A stretch of 64,000 bases of DNA. It comes from Arcticibacter sp041902385 (GTDB lineage: Bacteria; Bacteroidota; Bacteroidia; Sphingobacteriales; Sphingobacteriaceae). The notes below the pieces were generated by a model. That model did not search any database, was not told the DNA's origin, and saw only the letters and a list, made by a program, of their open reading frames with translations. Below are positions 57,992-64,000 of the stretch, piece after piece; the first letter of the stretch is position 1; every line of letters starts with the position of its first letter. The position numbers and the translations under genes are program-made. The stretch spans positions 62,001 to 126,000 of the forward strand of contig NZ_CP169244.1 in the NCBI RefSeq assembly GCF_041902385.1, in the 5' to 3' direction.

Positions 57992-58132
57992 TTAATCCCA
58001 GCCGCCCATGTTTTTCTTGTCTCCTAACATTACGCTCTTCTCCATCTTTACTGAAGGCTTCACTTCTTCTTCTTTCTTGCAGGATGCTAGTCCTAAGCCT
58101 AATACTACTGCTACTAATACTACTTTTTTCAT
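57992..58132 (-). CDS. Small repeat lipoprotein, copy D
   Basis: 46 residues, the same sequence as copy G. This is the border between the two spacer types: the upstream spacer has ACTATCTCATG, the downstream one GCTATCTCATA. Confidence 0.85.
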   Translation of the reverse strand: MKKVVLVAVVLGLGLASCKKEEEVKPSVKMEKSVMLGDKKNMGGWD

Positions 58133-58175
58133 CTCTTTATCATTTTAAGGTTATTGTTTACTATCTCATGTTCCG

Positions 58176-58315
58176 TTAATCCCAGCCGCCCATGTTTTTC
58201 TTGTCTCCTAACATTACGCTCTTCTCCATCTTTACTGAAGGCTTCACTTCTTCTTCTTTCTTGCAGGATGCTAGTCCTAAGCCTAATACTACTGCTACTA
58301 ATACTACTTTTTCAT
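58176..58315 (-). pseudogene. Small repeat lipoprotein, copy C, frameshifted at codon 3
   Basis: The A6 run after the start codon is A5 here, so it reads ATG AAA AAG TAG and stops at once. The remaining 130 bases are the same as in the other copies. Either a real slippage mutation or a sequencing indel. Confidence 0.85.
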
Positions 58316-58358
58316 CTCTTTATCATTTTAAGGTTATTGTTTACTATCTCATGTTCCG

Positions 58359-58499
58359 TTAATCCCAGCCGCCCATGTTTTTCTTGTCTCCTAACATTAC
58401 GCTCTTCTCCATCTTTACTGAAGGCTTCACTTCTTCTTCTTTCTTGCAGGATGCTAGTCCTAAGCCTAATACTACTGCTACTAATACTACTTTTTTCAT
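58359..58499 (-). CDS. Small repeat lipoprotein, copy B
   Basis: 46 residues, the same sequence as copy G. Both flanking spacers are of the ACTATCTCATG type. Confidence 0.85.
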   Translation of the reverse strand: MKKVVLVAVVLGLGLASCKKEEEVKPSVKMEKSVMLGDKKNMGGWD

Positions 58500-58542
58500 C
58501 TCTTTATCATTTTAAGGTTATTGTTTACTATCTCATGTTCCG

Positions 58543-58683
58543 TTAATCCCAGCCGCCCATGTTTTTCTTGTCTCCTAACATTACGCTCTTCTCCATCTTT
58601 ACTGAAGGCTTCACTTCTTCTTCTTTCTTGCAGGATGCTAGTCCTAAGCCTAATACTACTGCTACTAATACTACTTTTTTCAT
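58543..58683 (-). CDS. Small repeat lipoprotein, copy A (first transcribed)
   Basis: 46 residues, the same sequence as copy G. Upstream only the last 14 bases before the ATG (AAAATGATAAAGAG) match the spacers; beyond that the sequence is unique, so this marks the upstream edge of the amplification and probably lies closest to the ancestral promoter. Confidence 0.87.
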   Translation of the reverse strand: MKKVVLVAVVLGLGLASCKKEEEVKPSVKMEKSVMLGDKKNMGGWD

Positions 58684-58765
58684 CTCTTTATCATTTTGGG
58701 GTTTTAGACATACTATTTCGAAAGATTAGGTTTTGTTCACAATTACACATTTAGTAGCATCGCTT

Positions 58766-58828
58766 CTGTCACTAGTTAAGGTCTCGCTCTTTTTATTGAT
58801 CAAAATACACACCAAGATACAGTGACAG
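58766..58828 (-). promoter_or_regulatory. Structured leader upstream of the lipoprotein array
   Basis: CTGTCACT (58766-58773) pairs perfectly with AGTGACAG (58821-58828) around a 47-nt loop, inside the long leader predicted between the -7 box at 58871-58878 and the first start at 58683. It could shape translation or stability. The 240-base gap (58684-58923) holds no gene. Confidence 0.4.
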
Positions 58829-58870
58829 GGGCTTTAACAACACCCGTGTACCTACACTCCTATTAAGGAA

Positions 58871-58878
58871 CAAACATA
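58871..58878 (-). promoter_or_regulatory. Candidate -7 box of the lipoprotein array
   Basis: TATGTTTG on the minus strand matches TAnnTTTG. It would give a leader of about 180 nt before copy A. No clear -33 TTG. A near-match TATATTTC for the divergent TPR gene lies at 58903-58910 on the plus strand, so the two promoters face away from each other within 40 bases. Confidence 0.45.
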
Positions 58879-58923
58879 AGACAGCGTTATAAAAAAAATA
58901 CATATATTTCACTCGTTATTGCG

Positions 58924-60354
58924 ATGAGAAAGCTGTTTCTTTTTTTAATAGTCTGTCTTAAGTTTTTCAACACATCTTTTGCACAGCAACGCTACGTTGA
59001 AGATGTTGCAGAAGTGGACAAACTTAATAGTCTGGCCTATGATTCAAGGCTAACCGATCCTGACCTAACAATCGATTATGGAAAAAGAGCGTTTAAATTA
59101 TCTGCAAAAATAAATTATAAGAACGGAATTGGGGAATCATTTAGAGTGGTAGGAATAGGGAATTATTACTTAGGTAGGAATGATACGGCCCTCGCCAAGT
59201 ACTTAATGTCGTTGACAATATTTAAGGAAACTAATAATCTGCGAGGGCAAGCAAAAGTATACAACAACATCGGCAACCTTTACAGAGAGATTGATCATGA
59301 TAAGGGGCTACAATTCTTTAAAGAGTCTTTAAATCTAGCTTCTAAACTCAACATCAAGGATTTAATAGCAGGATGTCACCTTAATATAGGAATAATTTAC
59401 TTTCGAAAGAATCAGTTCAAGGTGGCTTTAGAAAATTTTGAGACAAGCCATGAACTGTTTGAGCGACTTCAGAACCCTATTGGAATAACTCAATCGCTAC
59501 AAAACCAAGGAGTAATATACTACACATTAAAACAGCTAAACAAAGCAGAAAACCTCCTGATAGCAGCGAACAAGAAAGCAAAAGAAAATGATCTTAATAA
59601 CACCATCGCCAGTATTAATCTAACGCTTGCTTCGGTATATATAGAACAAAAGGAATTTCAAAAAGCAGAACAAATTAGAGACGAAGGACTGGCGTACGCT
59701 AAGCTTGTAAAGGATAAAAAGCTAGAGCAGGATTACATATATACGTCGTATGAGCTGGAGAGTAGCAAAAATAATTACAGACAAGCTCTTTTCTATCTGA
59801 GGGAGGTTTATAAAGCTGATAGCATGAGCTTTAGAGATCAAGTATCTGCCAAAATCGGCCTTCTCCAGGAACAATACAATTACCGCGAAAAAGAGCGCGA
59901 AAATCAGCTCATCATAGAGCGGCAGCGCACAAGTCGTATCCTTTATTGGGCGACAACTATTGTTCTTCTCCTTTCCATCGTGGTGATCATTCTCCTGATT
60001 ATGAATGTGAGAAAGAAAAATAACACCAACAAACGCCTTAGAGAGCTCAATGACGAAATCACTTTACAGAAGGAAAATCTGGACCGCATCAACCATAACC
60101 TCGAAGAAATTATTACCGAAAGAACGAAAGACCTTAAAATCAAGAACAAAAAGCTTTCGGCCTATTCATCTCACCTTTCCCATCAGATACGTAGTCCTAT
60201 TGCAACGATGAAAGGACTTATGCTTCTGGAGCAGGAACACCTTATCGAAGACGAGGAATTTGTCAAGGAAATGGCGAAGTGCGTCAATGAAATTGATGAC
60301 AAAATTCTGAACATTAATAGGACGCTCCACGATCCCAACGACCATGCATTTTAG
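58924..60354 (+). CDS. TPR-containing membrane protein with histidine-kinase dimerisation domain but no ATPase domain
   Basis: 476 residues: signal peptide (LFLFLIVCLKFFNTSFAQ), a periplasmic run of tetratricopeptide repeats (about 30-320; QAKVYNNIGNLYREIDHDKGLQFFKESLNLA is a clear repeat), one membrane helix (about 339-362), a coiled coil (NDEITLQKENLDRINHNLEEIITERTKDLKIKNKKL) and a DHp-like segment with H420 in SSHLSHQIRSPIATMKGLMLLEQEHL. The chain ends 56 residues after the His, so no HATPase domain exists, and no continuation is seen downstream. TPR histidine kinases are common in Bacteroidota, but a DHp-only form would need a partner kinase or act as a phosphotransfer dimer. It looks more A/T-rich than its neighbours. 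It is divergent to the lipoprotein array. Confidence 0.85.
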   Translation: MRKLFLFLIVCLKFFNTSFAQQRYVEDVAEVDKLNSLAYDSRLTDPDLTIDYGKRAFKLSAKINYKNGIGESFRVVGIGNYYLGRNDTALAKYLMSLTIFKETNNLRGQAKVYNNIGNLYREIDHDKGLQFFKESLNLASKLNIKDLIAGCHLNIGIIYFRKNQFKVALENFETSHELFERLQNPIGITQSLQNQGVIYYTLKQLNKAENLLIAANKKAKENDLNNTIASINLTLASVYIEQKEFQKAEQIRDEGLAYAKLVKDKKLEQDYIYTSYELESSKNNYRQALFYLREVYKADSMSFRDQVSAKIGLLQEQYNYREKERENQLIIERQRTSRILYWATTIVLLLSIVVIILLIMNVRKKNNTNKRLRELNDEITLQKENLDRINHNLEEIITERTKDLKIKNKKLSAYSSHLSHQIRSPIATMKGLMLLEQEHLIEDEEFVKEMAKCVNEIDDKILNINRTLHDPNDHAF

Positions 60355-60392
60355 ATGTTTTAAATAAGAACCGAAATCTCCTCCCCTTTCCT

Positions 60393-60400
60393 TAATTTTG
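60393..60400 (+). promoter_or_regulatory. Candidate -7 box of the uvrD-like gene
   Basis: TAATTTTG matches TAnnTTTG exactly, 21 nt before the TTG start at 60422; -33 not clear. Confidence 0.5.
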
Positions 60401-60421
60401 TTCCTTTAAAAAGGATCAGTT

Positions 60422-62704
60422 TTGGAATATCTACAAGGACTAAATTCTTCGCAAAGAGCGGCAGTATTACAAATTGAAGGACCGGTCATGATCGTGGCCG
60501 GTGCTGGATCAGGAAAAACAAGGGTAATTACCTATCGCGTAGCTCACTTGATCAAATCGGGAGTCGATCCTTTCAATATTCTGGTACTTACCTTCACCAA
60601 TAAAGCGGCAAAGGAAATGCGGGAAAGGATCATGAAAGTGGTTGGTACTGAGGCCAAGAACATCTGGATGGGCACATTTCACTCAGTATTCGCCAAGATC
60701 CTTCGCGTTGAAGCTCAGAAGATTGGTTATCCGAACAACTTCACGATCTACGATACCGACGACAGCAAGAGCCTGATTAAGGCAATCCTGAAGGAACAAC
60801 AGCTGGACGACAAGCTATACAATCCGAACTTTGTATATAACCGCATCTCGTCAGCCAAGAACAACCTCATCTCGGCCGCTGAGTATCAGAAGAATGAACA
60901 CATTCAGGCTGAGGACTTTTCGAGCGGACGTGGAAAGCTGGGCGAAATATATCAGCAATACACACAGCGATGCTTTAAGGCCGGAGCAATGGACTTTGAC
61001 GACTTGCTCTTCAAGACAAACGTGCTTTTAAAAGAGCATCCCGACGTGCTTTATAAGTATCAGAACAAGTTCAAGTATCTGATGGTAGATGAGTATCAGG
61101 ATACGAACTTCTCCCAGTATCTGATCGTTAAAAAGCTGGCTGCAATCAACGAAAACATCTGCGTGGTAGGGGATGATGCACAGAGTATTTACGCTTTCCG
61201 TGGCGCAAACATTCAGAACATCTTAAATTTTGAGAAGGACTATCCCGATCTTAAGGTCTTTAAACTGGAGCAGAATTACAGATCTACTCAAAATATCGTC
61301 AATGTTGCCAATAGCATTATCGCCAACAATACCAACCAGCTGAAAAAGAACGTCTTCTCAGAGAATGAGCCTGGCGATAAGATCAGAGTAAGCAGGGCCT
61401 TCAGCGACAATGAAGAGGGTAAAATGATCGCGGAAAGCATCGCCCAGGAAAGGGCCGTCAAGGGACTGAAGTATCACGACTTTGCCATCCTGTACAGAAC
61501 GAACGCCCAGTCGAGGGCAATGGAAGAAGCACTTCGCAAACTGAATATTCCATACAAAATATACGGAGGCCTCTCATTCTACCAGCGAAAAGAAATAAAA
61601 GATTTAATTGCGTACTTCAGACTAACGTTCAATCCCAACGATGAGGAGGCTTTAAAAAGAGTAATCAACTACCCAAGGCGAGGAATTGGAGATACGTCAG
61701 TAGAACGTATTATTATCTCTGCCGACAAGCATAACGCGACGCTGTGGGAAGTGATATCTGAAGCTCCGAGATATCTCGAGCCGAGAACGGCCACGCCTGT
61801 GGCCAACTTCGCCACACTGATACAGAGCTTCCAGGTGGTAGCGAAAACACAATCAGCATACGACGCCGCGCTTCACATTGCTCAGCACTCCGGACTGCTT
61901 AAAGACCTTTACGAAGACAAGTCGGTTGAAGGGCTTAGCCGATACGAAAACATCCAGGAGCTTCTGAACGGGATCAAGGAGTTCGCAGAACGCGAAGACA
62001 TTTCTGAAAGAGGGCTTGACGTGTTTATGCAGGATGTGGCGCTGCTTACCAACGATGATAACGATAAGAATCCGGATGCCGATACGGTATCTCTCATGAC
62101 GATCCACTCGGCAAAGGGACTGGAATTCCCCCACGTATTCGTGGTTGGTCTGGAAGAAAACCTGTTTCCTTCACAGATGTCATTAAATTCGCGATCAGAC
62201 CTGGAAGAGGAACGACGTCTTTTTTATGTTGCTATTACCCGAGCTGAGAAAAAGCTTACTCTTTCTTATGCTACGTCCAGATACCGTTGGGGTAATCTCA
62301 CCAGTTGCGAGCCCAGCCGCTTTCTTGACGAGATTGACGCTAAATATCTGGAGCTTGAATTCCGCCCGCAGGCTAAGCCTGCAGAAAAAAATCCATTCTT
62401 TGATAACGAAAGAACGGCCTGGACCAGGAAGACTGACGCTGATGCCTTTTCAAAGCCGAAGCCAGCGAGCGCGCAAAAAACGACGGCAATCCTGCCGAAG
62501 GCACATGTTCCTAGTCCCGGCTTTGCTCCCTCTGACACGTCTAATCTCCAGGTAGGCATGGAAGTAGAGCACGAAAGATTCGGTTTTGGTAAGGTAATTA
62601 ATCTTGAAGGCTCAAAACCCGATATTAAGGCCACTATTTTCTTTAAAGAATTGGGACAGAAGCAACTTTTGCTTAAATTTGCAAAACTTCGTATTGTAAC
62701 TTAA
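60422..62704 (+). CDS. uvrD: UvrD/PcrA-type superfamily 1 DNA helicase
   Basis: 760 residues beginning with TTG at 60422, directly at the conserved EYLQGLNSSQRAAVLQIEGP. Motifs in order: Q-motif LNSSQRAAV, Walker A AGAGSGKTR, motif Ia TFTNKAAKEMRERI, motif II VDEYQDTN, motif III GDDAQSIYAFRGA, motif IV EQNYRSTQNI, motif V VSLMTIHSAKGLEFPHVFVVGLEENLFP and motif VI EERRLFYVAITRAEKKL. The C-terminal Tudor-like domain (GMEVEHERFGFGKVINLEG) is typical of PcrA/UvrD and binds RNA polymerase in relatives. A 3'-5' helicase for excision repair and replication conflicts. It is followed 56 bases later by a DUF4290 gene. Confidence 0.96.
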   Translation: MEYLQGLNSSQRAAVLQIEGPVMIVAGAGSGKTRVITYRVAHLIKSGVDPFNILVLTFTNKAAKEMRERIMKVVGTEAKNIWMGTFHSVFAKILRVEAQKIGYPNNFTIYDTDDSKSLIKAILKEQQLDDKLYNPNFVYNRISSAKNNLISAAEYQKNEHIQAEDFSSGRGKLGEIYQQYTQRCFKAGAMDFDDLLFKTNVLLKEHPDVLYKYQNKFKYLMVDEYQDTNFSQYLIVKKLAAINENICVVGDDAQSIYAFRGANIQNILNFEKDYPDLKVFKLEQNYRSTQNIVNVANSIIANNTNQLKKNVFSENEPGDKIRVSRAFSDNEEGKMIAESIAQERAVKGLKYHDFAILYRTNAQSRAMEEALRKLNIPYKIYGGLSFYQRKEIKDLIAYFRLTFNPNDEEALKRVINYPRRGIGDTSVERIIISADKHNATLWEVISEAPRYLEPRTATPVANFATLIQSFQVVAKTQSAYDAALHIAQHSGLLKDLYEDKSVEGLSRYENIQELLNGIKEFAEREDISERGLDVFMQDVALLTNDDNDKNPDADTVSLMTIHSAKGLEFPHVFVVGLEENLFPSQMSLNSRSDLEEERRLFYVAITRAEKKLTLSYATSRYRWGNLTSCEPSRFLDEIDAKYLELEFRPQAKPAEKNPFFDNERTAWTRKTDADAFSKPKPASAQKTTAILPKAHVPSPGFAPSDTSNLQVGMEVEHERFGFGKVINLEGSKPDIKATIFFKELGQKQLLLKFAKLRIVT

Positions 62705-62760
62705 ACTTCCTGATGCAAAAAGCATTTATATAGGAAGCGCTCCCCGAAAACAGAAAATAA

Positions 62761-63429
62761 ATGACATTTGACTATAACACTACAAGGAGAAAACTGATCC
62801 TTGCTGAATACGGCAGAAATGTACAGAACATGGTCGCCTACATCTGCGACTTGCCGACGAAGGAAGAAAGGAACAGACATGCACAGGTCGTGATTGACCT
62901 CATGGGCTTCCTGAATCCGCACCTTAGAGACGTTGCTGATTTCAAGCACAAGCTTTGGGATCACCTTCACATCATATCCGATTTTAAAATAGACGTTGAC
63001 TCGCCCTATCCGAAGCCATCCCCGGATGCTATTCACCTGAGGCCGGAGCCCCTGGGATACCCACAGCGCCGCATCAGGTACAAACATTACGGCAAGACGA
63101 TCGAGATTATGATCGAGCGCGCAAAAGCCATCGATGAACCAGAAAGGCGCCAGCAAATGGTAGAGTCGATCGCCAACTTTATGAAAATGGCCTATGTCAC
63201 CTGGAACAAGGACTCAGTGGCTGATGAAACGATCATCAGCGACCTCAGAGAGCTTTCACATGGCGAACTGAACCTTGAAGACAACGTGAACCTGACCAAG
63301 GTAGAGGTAAGACCTAACGCGCCCGGCGTGCGCCAGAAGAACGTGACTCAGAAGACAAATAACCAGAACGGAAAGAACAACAGGCAGAACAAGATTAACA
63401 GGCCCAAAAACAACGGTAAAAGATATTAA
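62761..63429 (+). CDS. DUF4290 family protein
   Basis: 222 residues matching the Bacteroidota-wide DUF4290: MTFDYNTTRRKLILAEYGRN, MVAYICDLPTKEERNRHAQVVIDLMGFLNPHLRDVADFKHKLWDHLHIISDF, RRIRYKHYGKTIEIMIERA. The last 35 residues are basic and Asn-rich (KTNNQNGKNNRQNKINRPKN), suggesting nucleic acid or membrane contact. No function is known. The pairing with murA immediately downstream is conserved in the phylum, which hints at a link to cell-wall synthesis. Confidence 0.92.
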   Translation: MTFDYNTTRRKLILAEYGRNVQNMVAYICDLPTKEERNRHAQVVIDLMGFLNPHLRDVADFKHKLWDHLHIISDFKIDVDSPYPKPSPDAIHLRPEPLGYPQRRIRYKHYGKTIEIMIERAKAIDEPERRQQMVESIANFMKMAYVTWNKDSVADETIISDLRELSHGELNLEDNVNLTKVEVRPNAPGVRQKNVTQKTNNQNGKNNRQNKINRPKNNGKRY

Positions 63430-63436
63430 TAAGAAC

Positions 63437-63486
63437 AAAAAGGCTGGCGGGGCATAATTCACTGTTATGTTCTTACAGCCTTTTTT
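63437..63486 (+). terminator. Terminator-like hairpin before murA
   Basis: AAAAAGGCTG (63437-63446) pairs with CAGCCTTTTT (63476-63485), with an inner CATAA/TTATG stem, and is followed by a T-run. It sits 18 nt before the murA start and may attenuate read-through from the DUF4290 gene. Confidence 0.6.
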
Positions 63487-63503
63487 CTTTGATATGATTT
63501 AAC

Positions 63504-64000
63504 ATGAATGCATTCGAAATTAACGGAGGGAAACCTCTCAAGGGCGAAATTATTCCCCAGGGAGCCAAAAACGAAGCCCTTCAGGTGATCTCTGCTGTCC
63601 TTTTAACAGAAGAAAAGGTAACGATCAGCAATGTACCCGACATAAAAGACGTCAATAAGCTTATAGAACTTCTCGGGGATCTGGGCGTCACGATCGAGCA
63701 TCTGAATAAAGACACCTACTCGTTCCAGGCCAAAAACATCAATCTTGATTTCTTCACATCTGAGCAATTTAAGTCAAAAGGCGGAAGCCTGCGTGGATCT
63801 ATCATGATAGTGGGACCGCTTCTTGCCCGATTTGGCAAGGCCGCAATCCCGAAGCCGGGTGGTGATAAAATTGGAAGACGCAGGCTCGACACGCATTTTC
63901 TCGGCTTTGAAAAGCTCGGCGCCAAGTTTATCTTCAACCCGGAAACTAACTTCTTTAACGTTGATGCGAGCGAGCTAAGGGGCACTTATATCCTCCTTGA
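63504..64000 (+). CDS. murA: UDP-N-acetylglucosamine 1-carboxyvinyltransferase, N-terminal part (cut by window end)
   Basis: About 165 of the usual roughly 435 residues, open to the window end. It starts at the ATG at 63504: MNAFEINGGKPLKGEIIPQGAKNEALQVISA contains the substrate-binding KNE motif. SLRGSIMIVGPLLARFGKA and PKPGGDKIGRRRLDTHFLGFEKLGAKF follow. MurA makes the first committed step of peptidoglycan synthesis in the cytoplasm. The loop residue that is Cys115 in E. coli is Asp here (D121 in GGDKIG), as in some other bacteria, where it makes the enzyme insensitive to fosfomycin. Confidence 0.95.
   Translation, partial: MNAFEINGGKPLKGEIIPQGAKNEALQVISAVLLTEEKVTISNVPDIKDVNKLIELLGDLGVTIEHLNKDTYSFQAKNINLDFFTSEQFKSKGGSLRGSIMIVGPLLARFGKAAIPKPGGDKIGRRRLDTHFLGFEKLGAKFIFNPETNFFNVDASELRGTYILL

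Larger units (their letters stand above)
57440..58683 (-). repeat. Tandem array of seven 184-bp units, each a small lipoprotein gene plus 43-bp spacer
   Basis: Seven nearly identical head-to-tail copies of a 141-bp gene separated by 43-bp spacers. The coding parts look identical in all copies except one missing T at 58306-58310 (third copy in transcription order). Spacers come in two types: the three upstream ones carry ACTATCTCATG and the three downstream ones GCTATCTCATA on the plus strand, so at least two rounds of duplication occurred. No spacer contains a promoter-like box, so the array is probably one polycistronic transcript. The plus-strand 69-residue frames across the array are shadows. 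Confidence 0.95.

Noticed and set aside
57440..58683. CRISPR array
   Set aside because: Units are 184 bp and coding, with no short repeat plus unique spacer structure; the spacers are nearly identical to each other and no cas genes are near.
57602..58754. Series of 69- to 130-residue plus-strand frames (starting MFAISYSVNPSRP) across the repeat array
   Set aside because: They are shadows of the minus-strand lipoprotein genes; the minus-strand frame has a perfect signal peptide and lipobox, and the plus-strand frames start inside the previous unit's spacer.

Overview
The window looks like a chromosomal segment of a Bacteroidota bacterium, most likely a Sphingobacteriaceae-type member (Pedobacter or a relative). 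The signs are several SusC/SusD outer-membrane glycan importers, a hybrid two-component system (HTCS), an ECF sigma/FecR pair, many lipoprotein signal peptides, Bacteroidota-type -7 boxes (TAnnTTTG), and housekeeping genes of this phylum (DUF4290 followed by murA, a PgpH-type HD protein, a UvrD helicase). The genus is inferred; no rRNA is present.

Positions 1-20,200 are a xylan utilisation locus. It holds the end of a SusD, a DUF1735/DUF5627-type surface lipoprotein, a GH10 xylanase with an inserted carbohydrate-binding module, a second SusC/SusD pair, a GH3 beta-xylosidase-like enzyme, an HTCS regulator, a second GH10, a GPH-type sugar symporter and a cytoplasmic GH43. Together they describe surface cutting, import, periplasmic trimming, inner-membrane uptake and cytosolic finishing.

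Positions 20,221-35,056 (minus strand) are a second glycan locus with a different control logic: ECF sigma, FecR anti-sigma, STN-domain SusC, SusD, a surface-binding lipoprotein candidate, an endonuclease/exonuclease/phosphatase-fold lipoprotein and two tandem GH89 alpha-N-acetylglucosaminidases, the second frameshifted. All three intercistronic gaps from SusC down to the phosphatase-fold gene carry hairpins, and two of these are related in sequence.

Positions 35,100-56,000 are mixed: a glycolipid-binding-fold protein, an ISL3-like insertion sequence with readable ends and an 8-bp target duplication, tRNA-Pro, a PL10 pectate lyase, a very large alpha-2-macroglobulin-like gene carrying a TonB-plug-like segment (broken by four homopolymer frameshifts), tRNA-Ser, a PgpH-like HD protein, a dipeptidyl-peptidase remnant beside a POT peptide transporter, a GT2 glycosyltransferase, an exported superoxide dismutase, a cation diffusion facilitator, small proteins and tRNA-Arg.

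Positions 56,000-64,000 hold the most unusual element: seven tandem, virtually identical 184-bp units on the minus strand, each encoding a 46-residue lipoprotein. They lie between an M20 peptidase (frameshifted) and a divergent TPR membrane protein that ends after a histidine-kinase dimerisation domain and has no ATPase domain. uvrD, a DUF4290 gene and the start of murA follow.

Six single-base frame breaks in homopolymers hit three otherwise full-length genes, and a seventh lies in one repeat copy. Sequencing error is therefore a serious alternative to real gene decay.
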